DNA of 64,000 nt from Linepithema humile (Eukaryota; Arthropoda; Insecta; Hymenoptera; Formicidae). Position 1 is the stretch's first letter. The number at the start of each line of letters is the position of its first letter. Under the pieces are notes generated by a model. It was not told the origin of the DNA, searched no databases, and was given only the letters and a program-made list of their open reading frames with translations. The stretch is taken from the NCBI RefSeq assembly GCF_040581485.1, contig NC_090135.1, forward strand, positions 4,953,001 to 5,017,000. The letters are read 5' to 3'. Of the stretch, positions 50,767 to 62,881 are shown one piece after another. A program made the position numbers and the translations under genes.

Positions 50767-53700
50767 CAAGGAAAGGGACCTAAGTGTCCCCCTCCGATTT
50801 TGACGAGCTTTAAATATGTTGTAAAGTAGCTCAAAATAAGAGACACGTATTTTTTTTTATGTGCTTTCTCACACGTTTAGGGTTGAAACAACCCCTACAA
50901 GCTAAAACGGTTTTTTTGGTTTTGACTGAATATCGTCAAAACTGTAAGAGATATCAAAAAATGTTTCGAATAAAAGTTGCATGGTCTTTTATGAGCTTTA
51001 TAACCGCGTAGCTCGATTTTTAAAAAATTTTATATTTTTTAATTTACTCTCACCTCTTCTTATTATTTTTACAAATTTCAAAATTTTTGTTATGACAAAA
51101 GTTGTAGCATTTTTTACGCTGAATACAACCATATATGATTTAATTATGTTTCAAAATCGCATCTTTCAGAAATGAGCTGTCAATGTCGCACTATATGCGT
51201 CGCGCTGCGATATATGCATATATATGCATAACGCATCGTTTGTGCCGCTTGTGTAATTGATGTTTGTCGCGCATGTGTAATTGATAAGATGAATAAAATT
51301 AGAAATAAAGATTAGCATGTTATGAAGTATTCGGAAAAATGTTCTGATCAAAGAACTAAGTTCACTAAAGTTGTTGCCAAGGCATCTCCTCTATATTACA
51401 CTTTTATAGTTATACTAAAACAATACAAGCGCGCGCTGCGCCCGTGCACTTATTATAATAATTTAATAATTATAAAATCTAAATATTTTAATAAAATTTT
51501 TAAAATTTTAAATAACCGTCAAAATAATCTTTGCTCTTAAACTATCAAACTGTCAGGATAATCGAGATAACCAATCAGCGTCGCGGATAAGCGTCAACAA
51601 TACTTTTGATACATTCGAGTATCGATTTTTCATGCCTTTTTTAAGAGTGGATTATATCGAAAGAGAAATAAATAAATAAAAATCTTACAATTAAAATGCA
51701 ATTTATTGTTTTTCAATGGTAATGCAAAAAAATCCAATTAATTTCAAGTTTTTCTATTAATCAATACTAGAAACATTTGTTTGTTTATTATTTTATTTCT
51801 TTTATAATAATATATGTCGAAACAATTACAACTTTACCTTCAACAATAACATACTACATATATTGAATATAATACATATATTAACATATATTAAAATCAG
51901 ATGAATTTATGGAACAAACGTATCACAAAGGTGATGTTCGTGAAAAAAGTGATTTATACAAAGTGACTTTTTGCACCATGCGCAAGTAATTATTGCAGGT
52001 GCGCCACAAATATCGCATGTTGGTTTTGACTGTTTATGGAAACAAAATTCCACTGGTGTTTCGAATTCTTCGGGCTTATTTATTACGTACCCGCTTTTAT
52101 ACCATGCGTATTTCAATAAATTTCTGAATTTTGGCGATGAAAATTGAGTCAATGACTGTAATTTTAAAATGGTGTTTCTTGCATGCAGATTGACTTCCAG
52201 ACCTAAAAGCATTACAGTATCAGAAAAGTGTCTAATAAAATTCTTTCACAAACGAAAACCATATACATCCAATGGTTGTATTTTTCCTGTTGTTCCAGCT
52301 GGTATAGTCAACAAAATAATATCTTCTGTAGATTCTGGTTTAGATTTTTGAATAATATTTGGACAATGACCAAAGTTTAGTCCATGAATCTAGTAGTAAA
52401 ACAGATTTTGGACCTACATTTGGAAAAAGTACGTCTTGCAACCAAATTTTAAAATAATGCGCTGTATTGCGCTTAATTTTCCGGATTTCGAAACCTTAAC
52501 AAAAATATTAGGTGCCTTAAACATTGTTTCTTGCACTCTGGGAAATGTTCCACTAACTTATTTCAGTACAATAAAAAGAGGCGATAATAATCTACCATCG
52601 GCTGAAACAGTAGGTTGTATAGTATAGCTATGCGTAGTTGCCGATATGGATTGTACTGCAGATTCAATCTTTTTTGTTCCTTTATATGCCAATGTACGAC
52701 CGGCATGAAGTTCTAATTGGAATCCGCTTTGATCACTGTTGTAAATATTTTCAACTCTATATTCTATTATTTGATATTTAACGTTTTCAATAAATGTGTT
52801 ACATTTTTCTTCAAAATCGATGTTAGACAATATAGATGTTTTTCTTATAAATTTTGTTATTTTACGAGATACAATATTATGTATTATTTTAAATTTTCGT
52901 ATCCATCGCGATGAAGCTGTAAATTCTGGTACATTTAAATTTTCCTGTGCCCGAATAGCCCATCGAGCTAAATCAGCGTCGTGAACAATAATTCTATTTT
53001 CAAGAGCTGTATGAAAATTATTTAATGTATATTCCGAAATTTGTTTTAATTTTTCGAATCTACTGCCACCTTGATTCACTTGAATTTCCCATCGTCGTAA
53101 TTGATGTAATGAATATACTTTCCGAAATCTTTGTTTTACTTCTTCTAATGTTCTTGGCCTTGTTGTTGTACTGCTTTTCCAAAATTCGACTGCATTTTTT
53201 TATATTCATACGGAATACGTCCATCTGTAGTACATATAACTTTAGGATTTGCGTCCATAGCTCACCTTCTTCCTCTTTATCTCCTAGTTCGAATTGCTCT
53301 GCTGTTGGAATATCGTTATCGTTTTCATAATCTAAAGATTCTTCTACTTCCATTTTGTATCTCTCATTGCGCATTTCTTTCAGCATAGATTCTATTTTAT
53401 GTGCCATTTCTCGTTCTTCAGATGTTATCGGACTTGTTGATAGATTAAGGGCCGAAAAAGTTACGTATACTAACATTATTACGTTAAATGGATTTAATTG
53501 AACCATTCTGAAAAATATAACAATTAAATATTTCTCCTTATTTGTGTACAAAAAAATAATACTTTATAGTGAATTTGCTGTTCTTTTTTTGATGCTGTTT
53601 TATATATTGTTTTTTCGTAATCACTAACAAGCGCACAACTTTAAAGCGTAATATGCACTGACGGAATATGACAACGCGCTGCGCTATAAATGCACTCAAA

Positions 53701-54349
53701 ATGCGACTATAAAAGTGTAAAATAGAGGGGATGTTTTGGCAACAACTTTAGTGAACTTTGTTCTTTGATCAGAACATTTTTCCGAATGTTTCATAACATG
53801 CTAATCTTTATTTCTAATTTTATTTGTCTTATCAATTACACATGCACGACAAACATCGATTACACAAGCGGCACAAACGATGCGTTATGCATATATATGC
53901 ATATATCGCAGCGCGACGCATATAGTGCGACATTGACAGCTCATTTCTGAAAGATGCGATTTCGAAATATAATAAAATCATATATGGTTGTATTCAGCGT
54001 AAAAAATGCTACAACTTTTGTCATAACAAAAATTTTGAAATTTGTAAAAATAATAAGAAGGAGTGAGGGTAAATTAAAAAATATAAAATTTTTTAAAAAT
54101 CGAGCTACGCGGTTATAAAGCTCATAAAAGACCATGCAACTTTTATTCGAAACATTTTTTGATATCTCTTACAGTTTTGACGATATTCAGTCAAAACCAA
54201 AAAAACCGTTTTAGCTTGTAGGGGTTGTTTCAACCCTAAACGTGCGAGAAAGCACATAAAAAAAAATACGTGTCTCTTATTTTGAGCTACTTTACAACAT
54301 ATTTAAAGCTCGTCAAAATCGGAGGGGGACACTTGGGTCCCTTTCCTTG
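50767..54349 (-). mobile_element. pogo-like DNA transposon with about 640-bp TIRs
   Basis: Ends CAAGGAAAGGGACC and GGTCCCTTTCCTTG; inverted repeats 50767-51410 and about 53710-54349. TTA occurs on both sides (50764-50766, 54350-54352). TIRs contain the GCATATATATGCATAACGCATCG palindrome zone. The transposase lies on the minus strand between them. Frames at 50981-51540 and 53765-54135 are mirror products of the TIRs. Confidence 0.85.
51904..53551 (-). pseudogene. CENP-B/pogo-type transposase with C-terminal Cys-rich finger
   Basis: An N-terminal charged segment (53551-53060) is followed after a shift by 53079-52558. That has a CENP-B-type helix-turn-helix (SSRWIRKFKIIHNIVSRKI) and the first catalytic Asp in YNSDQSGFQLE. 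Several shifts and stops separate this from traces of the second and third acidic motifs near 52390 and 52290. The last frame 52212-51907 ends with CDICGAPAIITCAWCKKSLC plus HHLC, a compact zinc finger not usual for pogo and reminiscent of the piggyBac tail. The copy is inactive. Confidence 0.65.
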
Positions 54350-54352
54350 TTA

Positions 54353-55799
54353 GTGAGTTTTATGGTTTTATTTTTATTTGTAAAGGCCAAATTTCCATTG
54401 AGATATATATATATATATTTTTTTCGATAAGATATGTAACGGACAAATTTCCATTGGGGATTTCTTTGAGTTTTACCGACTGATCGTGAGAAAGTTGCGC
54501 AAAGAAGAACCGTGTAGGATGTAGGACGTAACATTATCGAAGAAAATATTATAGGAATTGTAAAAGAACCACTTTCACAAGCGTGTGAAGCTGTTTGTAG
54601 AATGGAGGAAATGTTGAGTAAGTTTAATTCAAGCACTCTTCGAATAATATTCTGTATGTTACAGAATGGTTACATAATTCACAAGATTATTCTGAATGTT
54701 ACGACTTAATTCAATTATTATTAGGTGAGTAGAGTTAGTGAAACAATTAATTTTATCTTACATTCATAAATAATGTATTTGACATTTATAAACAATGATT
54801 TTAATTATTAAAATATTTGTGTACAATACAATAATCAACTCTTTCAAAAAAAGAGAAGATGATAAAAATTTAAACTTAAATATAAAATTAATAATATAAT
54901 TATATTCTATTTTTTTATTATTTTTTGTATATTTAAGTTTAAATTTGAATCGCACTATATCTTTGAAAGAGAAAACTTATAATTATTGTACGTAAATATT
55001 TCGACAATTAAAACCATTTGCATGTAATACATATTTCTTTTAATTGAAGCTGTCATTAAAAAAATGTTTTCTTAGTAAATATTTTAAAGTTTTTTGCGAA
55101 CAAATCATGTTCATCAAGTTGTTTGATATGTCTATGCATGTACTCAATAAATCTGTCTTTTTAATTACATTCACTCATAGTTTTTAAAAAATATTAACTT
55201 TTTATTAATATCTTTCAATTTTTTTCATAAATATTTCACATTATTGTTCAATGTTGTGTTACAGTTTATTCAACTTGCTATTTGTGAATTATGTGCACAC
55301 TTGGGCTGCGTTCCGATATTCACTGCAAACAACTGCAAGTACTGAAAATCTATAGTATACGTAACGTAGACTTGCAGTGAATATCGGAACCAGCCTCTAG
55401 TTAAAAGCAAAAAGCAATTACAAATATTTAGCATTGCTGAAGAAACGAGCATTTCTATTTATTCTAGATTAGAATACATTTAGCAAGCTCTATTGAGCAC
55501 TTTTAGTGAACAATTGTTTGTAATTAATTTAAAGTCTAAAATCTAAAATCATATACTAATCACGAACAGCTGTTCAGTATGCTTTCAATGAGCTGTTGTC
55601 ACACTAAATGCATTTATTATAAGAAGTTCATAAATCCAAGCAATTTTTTTTTTTTTTTGGTAATATTGATACGTCAGTTTCTGAAAAATAATCCATCTTT
55701 CTAGGATATTCACAAATTGCTTTTAGCTTAATCGTACATAATTTATTCATAGGCATTGTTTTAACACTAATTGTTATAATAAATAAATATAAAATTGAT
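54353..55799. other. AT-rich interval, no supported gene
   Basis: Short direct repeat CAAATTTCCATTG at 54391 and 54445; (AT)n at 54405-54417. The sequence around 55315-55390 is a foldback (TTCCGATATTCACTGCAA / TTGCAGTGAATATCGGAA), a probable small MITE. No coding. Confidence 0.4.
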
Positions 55800-56311
55800 T
55801 ATAATTTTACAGAAAAGATATGCAACTTTGGAGATAGACTCAGCACCAGCAGTATGTCTTCAAAAATAGAAAATAAGGTAAGTTAATTTTTTTGTAGTAG
55901 TTTTTTTTATAAAACATTTTGCAACTAATTATTTTATTTTATCAGGTTCATCTTGGCAGTGGTTTCTATTGCACAAATGCAGGTTTCGCAGCTATGAAAG
56001 CAGCAAAAAATGATTGCGACCGGGCTGCAGCCCTTCTTATTGGAATTTTCGGCGAAGATGCTAAATTAATGAGGATTTATCCTAGAAAAAAAGGATTAAA
56101 AAAATTTCCACTTGGATTCCTGATGCTAGCTCAAAGTAAATATTTAATTGTTATGAAAGAAATACTATCTTTTTCTTATTATTATCGTTATTATAATTTA
56201 TCTCTTGTTTTTTATTTTATAGACTTGTTCAGAGAGCGATTAAAAAATGATAATTATGAAGGTGACATTGATCAAATGATCAAATCACTGCCAGCTTATC
56301 TCTCAGATTGA
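55800..56311 (+). CDS. Possible BEN-domain-like gene fragment with short introns
   Basis: Exon-like blocks: about 55815-55878, ending at GTAAGTT; 55947-56138 after TTTATCAG (VHLGSGFYCTNAGFAAMKAAKNDCDRAAALLIGIFGEDAKL...); and 56222-56311 after TTTTATAG (FRERLKNDNYEGDIDQM). The helical pattern with GSGF, then ...RAAALL..IF, resembles BEN domains in insect DNA-binding proteins and TEs, but the match is from pattern only. The flanking GT/AG signals are good. It may be a host exon group or a TE piece. The 5' start is not identified. Confidence 0.35.
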
Positions 56312-56942
56312 GCGCTAGATCTTGAAGGAGGAAGAAGTACATCCTCTCGTGCAAAACACTCGAAGAAATATAAATATAAAAATATATCGCAGAGGTCAAT
56401 TAAAATTTCAGATTTTACTAAAAATATAAATAAAAAAGCAATATAATTTTTGGTAATTATTTCATAATAATGATTAGAAATTGTGTAATTATTTATTTCC
56501 ATAAAAATATAAGTGAAAAAATTTTTTTGTTTACTTTATTTAGGACAGAAAAGGAGGCAATGGTAGCAGATCCATCAATAGTTTCAACTGTTACATCTGT
56601 AACTTCAACTGTTTTACAGAAGCCATTGGTATTTAAGAGGATGCTGGAGTGGCAGCCGAACTCCGACGCAAAAGCGCCATCATTTCGATGGTACTAAAAA
56701 TGAAATGACATTATCGGCATAGCCTACGCCGCGTAGGTCCGTGTGTACGCATTTGTTTGTAGTGGTAACTCACTACACTGACGTGTGGTCTGTGTACGTG
56801 TGTCATCAGAAGTTTGTAAACAAACGATGCTTGTGCTTGTTTTCTCGACTGAAATTTCGTCGCAAGGCTACAATATAATGTCCGAGAAGATATAGGCGTA
56901 TACAAGGTGTCAAATAAATATGAACTAAATATGACAAAATAA

Positions 56943-57474
56943 TGTAAGATGCAAGCAATAGCATCCGATAGACGGCGCCAGCGGACGGCAGCCGGTTGAT
57001 CGAGAGCAGCGCCTCGATAAAATAGATCCTGCGCGCACGCATTCCCGCTCCTTATATTTTTATTATATCAAATTGTAACCGATCTAATTGTTCGGGAAAT
57101 TTCTACGAAGTCGACTTGCGAGGCAACGTGAGATCAATTCTCACTCTCTATCGCCGAACCAGCAAGAACAGTCGAGAATCGAAACCATATAGAGAGACAG
57201 TCGTGTCGATATTCGCGCATTGAACTTAGTAATATTTCAAGTTGTACTTATAATATTAAAGTTTCATTATAAAAGTGAATCCAAGTCGGTGTCGAATCAT
57301 TTCTTAAAAGTGTCATCCTAACAGTTACCAGTTCCCATCGAAGTATCGTCGTCGGTAATTTAAATAAATAATCGGGGTCGCGTATAGGACGTAACCGTTT
57401 GAGGCCGTTTAAAAATCATAGAAACTTTGTAATATCACTATAGAACATTTTATTAAGAAATTAAGCATCTTACA
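56943..57474 (+). repeat. 5' LTR of the full-length gypsy element
   Basis: TG...CA ends and a TATAAAAG at about 57268-57275 as core promoter candidate. Its first 10 bp are the inverse of its last 10 (TGTAAGATGC / GCATCTTACA), an unusually long terminal inverted repeat for an LTR. Confidence 0.92.
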
Positions 57475-57673
57475 ACTCAGAAGTGGGATTACGGGCTCAT
57501 TTAACCCGCGTCGAATATATATAAATTAGAGTCGAACATTGCCGTGTCGTGCCGAGAATAAAAAGGGCTTTTCAAGCCGCGAAGTGTCGTGTCGAAGTCG
57601 GAAAGGCTCAACGAGTCTGAAAAAGAATAAAGACGATTTTAAAGACATTGTCGAGTCGTAACGAACTATCGTA

Positions 57674-60600
57674 ATGCCGAAAACAAGATCTATGCTCGAT
57701 CGAGAAGATCTAGAGCAAGCTTCTTTAGAAGCAATTCAAAGGGAGGCTCGGCGGTATCAAATACCGGTAATCCAAGACCGAGACCTCCTCATTGAGCATA
57801 TTCTAACACACCTTGAGAGGGTTGGGCCGTCGGAAAGGGCGTTGGACGAGCAACAGGCGGTTGGAGAAGTCCACGTCCCAGCAGCAGCGTCAGCAAGGCG
57901 TACGATCGTGGCGGAGCCGCTGACGTCAGAGATGTTCCGTCAGGCGATGTCGGACATCTCCACGTCGATCCTGAAGCAACAGCAGGAGCTTCAGCAACAG
58001 AACCAGCAGTTCATGATGCAAATACTGCAGCAGCTGGCGCCGAGGGCGGGAAACGTCCAGGTGGTCCAGTCAGTCGGAGAGGCAGACCCAGGTAGCCCTG
58101 AATCATTAAGCCGCAATGAAGGTAATGTGTCGAACAATCATAATTCAGCAATTAACGGACAAATGAATATTAGTGCGCATACGTTACCGGCGGGAAACGC
58201 AGTCAGTTGGTTGGCCTCTCAAATACCTGAATTTAGTGGCGGTGAGGACGAAAACGTTGCCGTGTGGTCAAGACGGGTCGACCAAGTAGCCGTCATTCAC
58301 GGCGCGTCGGACGGGATTACATTGCTGGCCGCGTCCAGTAAATTGACGAAGTTCGCGCGGCAATGGTATGAAATCCAAACGGGAGAGGTGATAGGGTCGT
58401 GGCTAGCCCTAAAAAATGATTTAAATAAGATGTTCGATAAAAAAGTGCCGTACTACAAAGCCATGCAGAAGGTCGAAGCGCGGAAGTGGAGCGCGCATAG
58501 AGAAACGTTCGACCAATACGCGATAGCCAAACTCGCGTTACTAAATAATTTAAATTTGCCGACTAAGGACGTAATTCACTTACTGATCGGGGGAATTACA
58601 CAGAGTTCGCTGAGAGCCATAGCTCTCTCGATCGCCGGCGACTCGATCGAAGACTTTTTAGTTAAAATGCGCCGTATCGCGGAAGGTGGACTCGATATCG
58701 AAAGAAAACCCGGTTCAACGTCAAACGCGTCGAGAAACTCTATCAGTAATCTGTGCCGGAATTGTGGGAAGAAAGGGCATTCTCATAAGGAATGTCGAAG
58801 TGACCCTACCTGCTTTTATTGCAAAGCGAAGGGTCACCGTCAATTCGATTGCCCCGTGCTTAAGAGTAAGGCCGACGGGAAGCCGACGCTGCAAGCACGT
58901 CACGCGACGAGCTATACAGCAGCAGCTGTTTCGTCTGCGGCATCGAGCGATGACGTCGTGGCAATCGTCGCAGAACCAGCAGACGACAGATTAGAGCTGT
59001 CCCAGCCGACGACTAAAATCACGAGCATCTGTAATCAAGAATGCGATTTAGATGCGCTAGTCGATACCGGCAGCCCGGTATCTTTCGTAAATAAAAAGGT
59101 TTTCGCCAAATACATAAAGCCAAAAGACTTTGAAATTTTACCGGCGGAAAAAGAATTAGTCAGTTTGAGTAAAATACCGTTGAAGGTCGAGGGTATCGTG
59201 CCGACGATAGTGTCGGTAAAGGATATCGAAAACAAAACTTTCGAGATCCCTTTGTATATTTTAAATGAATCATACTCAGGCGATATGATTTTAGGTCGCG
59301 ACTTTATCAAAAACAACAGGCTCACTTTGATTTATAAACACGATGACGATTCGACAGAAAGCTCAGCAAGCCGGGCCAGTTTGTTCGAGCAGTTACCGCT
59401 TTGCATAGAAGATAAACAAGTACCCGACCTTCAGCGTAAATTAGAAAATGTCGTTAATAATGTAGATATAAGATTTAAAGATAAGTTAATTAGCGTTTTG
59501 GTAGATTTAGAGAGAATGAATGTCGAGCCGATAGACGATAGTTATAAGGTAGAAGTAATCTTACGTGATCCTTCGATCTATGCGTTTGCGCCGCGACGCT
59601 TCGCATATGCCGAACGTCTTCAGATAAGGGAGATCACAGATGATCTTTTGCAGCGGGGAATTATCCGTCCAAGCGTCTCACCGTATTGCGCGCGGGTAAT
59701 CCCTGTAAGAAAGAAAGGCGGTGATATTAGATTATGTGTCGATTTAAGACCGCTAAACAGTAGAGTTCAGAAACAAAAATATCCGTTTCCGGGAATTGAA
59801 GATTGCTTGTCGCGTTTGTCGAACAAATCCGTTTTCACGTTGTTGGATCTGAAAGATGGGTTCCACCAGATAGAGGTGCACCCGAATTCAACTCGGTACT
59901 TCTCGTTTGCGACGCCCGACGGGCAATTCGAGTACACGCACTTACCTTTCGGGTACTCGGAAGCGCCTGCTGAATTCCAGAAGCGCGTAATACAGATTTT
60001 AAATCCATTGATCCGCGCGGATAAAATTTTAGTCTATATCGATGATATCTTAATTCCAACGGAAACGGTAGAGCAAAATTTCGAGATTCTAAAAGAGGTA
60101 CTTTACCTCTTAAAACAATATCGTTTCGAGCTAAATTATAATAAATGCATTTTTTTGAAGAGTGAAATCGAATTTTTAGGATACGTTGTTTCGGCAGACG
60201 GCATAACGTTGAGTCCGAGACATACAGAGTCTGTAAAGAGCTTTAGACAGCCAAGAAACGTGCACGAGGTGCAACGATTTCTCGGGTTGGCTAGTTACTT
60301 TAGAAAATTCATAAAAGATTTCGCGATCAAGGCGAAGCCGTTGCACAATCTTTTAAAAAAAGATTCCGTTTTTATCTTCGATTCGGAATGCATAAGAGCA
60401 TTTGATCAATTAAAAAATGAACTTACCTCAGCGCCGGTTTTAGCACTTTATAACCCGGCCCTGGACACGGAACTGCACACTGATGCAAGCAGTCTGGGCC
60501 TGGGCGCAATACTGCTACAGAAGCAAAACGACGGTAGATGGTGTCCGGTTGCGTATTTCAGTCAGGCCACAAATAGCGCTGAAACTAGATATCACAGTTT

Positions 60601-62113
60601 TGAGCTAGAAATGCTAGCGATCGTTAGAGCGATTGAGCGATTCCATTTGTATCTTTTCGGGCTAGATTTTATGATTGTTACCGACTGTAATGCCTTGGTG
60701 CATGCGGTAAACAAGGCTAACCTTAACCCGCGTATAGCGAGATGGACGCTCACTTTACAAAATTATCGATTTAAGGTTACGCACCGACCGGGCACACGTA
60801 TGGCGCATGTAGATGCACTCAGCCGATGCGCGGCGTACGTGCACGAACTGCCGCTGGAAAGGGAGCTCGAATTCCGTCAGCTCTCAGACACTAGATTAAA
60901 AAAAATATGCGATGAGTTAGAGATTGCCGATAGCGATAAGTTCGAACTTATTGATGGTTTGTTATATTATAAATTAAATGGTAATACATACTTTGTTGTA
61001 CCGGAAGCGATGGAAATCAGCGTGATACGAGCACATCACGACGAAATGGCACACTGCGGGCTAGAAAAAACCATTAAGGGTGTCACACAAAATTTCTGGT
61101 TTCCATCTATGCGCAAAAAAATTTATAGTTATATCGAAAATTGCCTCACCTGCGTAATGGCAAATGATTCTGTCACGCGTTTCGAGGGAGAGACGAGTCT
61201 TTATCCCTCAGCGTCTGCGCCGTTCGAGATATTGCATCTCGACCATTTCGGGCCGTTACAGGAAACTGCAGACAAGCATAAACATATTCTTGTAATAGTG
61301 GACGCGTTCACTAGGTTTTGTTGGTTGTTTCCCACGCGGTCCACGACGTCTAAGGAAGTTATAGTAATATTGGAAAATTTATTCGCGACGTTCGGTAGGC
61401 CGAAAGAGATAGTTTCCGATAGAGGTACGGCCTTTACCTCAAAGGAATTTGCCGATGCAATGGAGAAATTCAAACTAAAACACAGAAAGGTTTCAGTAGC
61501 AGCCCCATGGGCTAATGGGACGGTAGAACGCGTCAATAGGTTTATCAAGTCGTCGCTTACGAAGATGATAAACTCACCGAGTGAATGGAAAAATAGTTTG
61601 AACACACTACAATATGTGATTAATAACACTTACCACGCAATCACGAAGTCGAGCCCGTCGAAGCTGCTATTTGGTTTCGAGCAGCGCAGCCATGCCGATC
61701 ACGAGTTAGCTCGCTTCACCAAGGCACTGGTGAGTCAGGATACGGACCTGGAGAAAGATAGAGACGCGTCACGACAAGCGGCGCGAAACGCGACCGACTC
61801 GATTAAAGCTTATAATAAAAAATATCGCGATGCAAAATTAAAAAAAGCAACTGTACATGACGTAGGCGATTACGTTATGATAAGGAAGACAAAGGCTACT
61901 CCGGGTGAAAGCGCAAAATTGCGCCCGAAATTTGTAGGGCCGTATATAATCAAGAAGGTTTTAGGAAACAATCGTTATGTGGTTCAGGACATACCGGGCT
62001 TTAACGTAACGGCGAAACCGCTCAATACGATTTTGTCATGCGATCGCCTGAAGCCTTGGATTCGATGCAGTCCTCCCGATGAACCATTAGTCGAATGTCA
62101 ATCTACGGAATAA
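57674..62113 (+). CDS. gag-pol: Ty3/gypsy gag-pol polyprotein, intact
   Basis: 1479 aa in one frame, with no gag/pol shift. The Gag part has a coiled-coil, Gln-rich stretch (about 105-125) and a capsid-like region. Two zinc knuckles follow at about residues 360-393 (CRNCGKKGHSHKEC, CFYCKAKGHRQFDC). Retropepsin DTGSPVS is at about 463, RT with YIDD at about 787, RNase H from about 932 (ELHTDASS). The integrase has its HHCC finger at about 1120-1160, then DHFGP (about 1189), SDRGTAF (about 1249) and VERVNRF (about 1286); the C-terminal RYVVQDIPGFNVTAKP ends the enzyme. All catalytic residues I can check are present, so the copy may be active. Proteins act in cytoplasmic particles, then in the nucleus. 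Confidence 0.95.
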   Translation: MPKTRSMLDREDLEQASLEAIQREARRYQIPVIQDRDLLIEHILTHLERVGPSERALDEQQAVGEVHVPAAASARRTIVAEPLTSEMFRQAMSDISTSILKQQQELQQQNQQFMMQILQQLAPRAGNVQVVQSVGEADPGSPESLSRNEGNVSNNHNSAINGQMNISAHTLPAGNAVSWLASQIPEFSGGEDENVAVWSRRVDQVAVIHGASDGITLLAASSKLTKFARQWYEIQTGEVIGSWLALKNDLNKMFDKKVPYYKAMQKVEARKWSAHRETFDQYAIAKLALLNNLNLPTKDVIHLLIGGITQSSLRAIALSIAGDSIEDFLVKMRRIAEGGLDIERKPGSTSNASRNSISNLCRNCGKKGHSHKECRSDPTCFYCKAKGHRQFDCPVLKSKADGKPTLQARHATSYTAAAVSSAASSDDVVAIVAEPADDRLELSQPTTKITSICNQECDLDALVDTGSPVSFVNKKVFAKYIKPKDFEILPAEKELVSLSKIPLKVEGIVPTIVSVKDIENKTFEIPLYILNESYSGDMILGRDFIKNNRLTLIYKHDDDSTESSASRASLFEQLPLCIEDKQVPDLQRKLENVVNNVDIRFKDKLISVLVDLERMNVEPIDDSYKVEVILRDPSIYAFAPRRFAYAERLQIREITDDLLQRGIIRPSVSPYCARVIPVRKKGGDIRLCVDLRPLNSRVQKQKYPFPGIEDCLSRLSNKSVFTLLDLKDGFHQIEVHPNSTRYFSFATPDGQFEYTHLPFGYSEAPAEFQKRVIQILNPLIRADKILVYIDDILIPTETVEQNFEILKEVLYLLKQYRFELNYNKCIFLKSEIEFLGYVVSADGITLSPRHTESVKSFRQPRNVHEVQRFLGLASYFRKFIKDFAIKAKPLHNLLKKDSVFIFDSECIRAFDQLKNELTSAPVLALYNPALDTELHTDASSLGLGAILLQKQNDGRWCPVAYFSQATNSAETRYHSFELEMLAIVRAIERFHLYLFGLDFMIVTDCNALVHAVNKANLNPRIARWTLTLQNYRFKVTHRPGTRMAHVDALSRCAAYVHELPLERELEFRQLSDTRLKKICDELEIADSDKFELIDGLLYYKLNGNTYFVVPEAMEISVIRAHHDEMAHCGLEKTIKGVTQNFWFPSMRKKIYSYIENCLTCVMANDSVTRFEGETSLYPSASAPFEILHLDHFGPLQETADKHKHILVIVDAFTRFCWLFPTRSTTSKEVIVILENLFATFGRPKEIVSDRGTAFTSKEFADAMEKFKLKHRKVSVAAPWANGTVERVNRFIKSSLTKMINSPSEWKNSLNTLQYVINNTYHAITKSSPSKLLFGFEQRSHADHELARFTKALVSQDTDLEKDRDASRQAARNATDSIKAYNKKYRDAKLKKATVHDVGDYVMIRKTKATPGESAKLRPKFVGPYIIKKVLGNNRYVVQDIPGFNVTAKPLNTILSCDRLKPWIRCSPPDEPLVECQSTE

Positions 62114-62349
62114 TTTTATTGTTAGGTTAATTGTTAATTATAAAAAGGAAAATAACACTGTATAGTTTAAGTCTATAATATCGAAGCTAGAATGGTATCA
62201 AACTTACCGCAGATTTGTGGAGGTTATATGTCGAATCGGCTACCACGAACTGTTTCTCTTCTGTTCACAATTACGTATAAGTAATAAATTGCGCAACACT
62301 TGCACAAAAAGGAACTTCGGGGCGAAGTCCAGCGCCAGGACGGCCGAGC

Positions 62350-62881
62350 TGTAAGATGCAAGCAATAGCATCCGATAGACGGCGCCAGCGGACGGCAGCC
62401 GGTTGATCGAGAGCAGCGCCTCGATAAAATAGATCCTGCGCGCACGCATTCCCGCTCCTTATATTTTTATTATATCAAATTGTAACCGATCTAATTGTTC
62501 GGGAAATTTCTACGAAGTCGACTTGCGAGGCAACGTGAGATCAATTCTCACTCTCTATCGCCGAACCAGCAAGAACAGTCGAGAATCGAAACCATATAGA
62601 GAGACAGTCGTGTCGATATTCGCGCATTGAACTTAGTAATATTTCAAGTTGTACTTATAATATTAAAGTTTCATTATAAAAGTGAATCCAAGTCGGTGTC
62701 GAATCATTTCTTAAAAGTGTCATCCTAACAGTTACCAGTTCCCATCGAAGTATCGTCGTCGGTAATTTAAATAAATAATCGGGGTCGCGTATAGGACGTA
62801 ACCGTTTGAGGCCGTTTAAAAATCATAGAAACTTTGTAATATCACTATAGAACATTTTATTAAGAAATTAAGCATCTTACA
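62350..62881 (+). repeat. 3' LTR of the full-length gypsy element
   Basis: Same length and, by reading, same sequence as the 5' LTR. It is preceded by a short GC-rich stretch (CCAGGACGGCCGAGC) instead of a classical purine tract. Confidence 0.92.

Larger units (their letters stand above)
56943..62881 (+). mobile_element. Full-length Ty3/gypsy LTR retrotransposon
   Basis: LTRs 56943-57474 and 62350-62881, both 532 bp, start TGTAAGATGC and end GCATCTTACA. I could find no difference between them by eye. The 4-bp target duplication is ATAA (56939-56942, 62882-62885). A leader (57475-57673), a single gag-pol frame and a 236-bp 3' region complete it. It is the youngest-looking insertion in the window. 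Confidence 0.95.

Noticed and set aside
50981..51540. Short frames mirrored at 53765-54135
   Set aside because: They are the two copies of the long TIR of the pogo-like element read in both directions; no protein motif.
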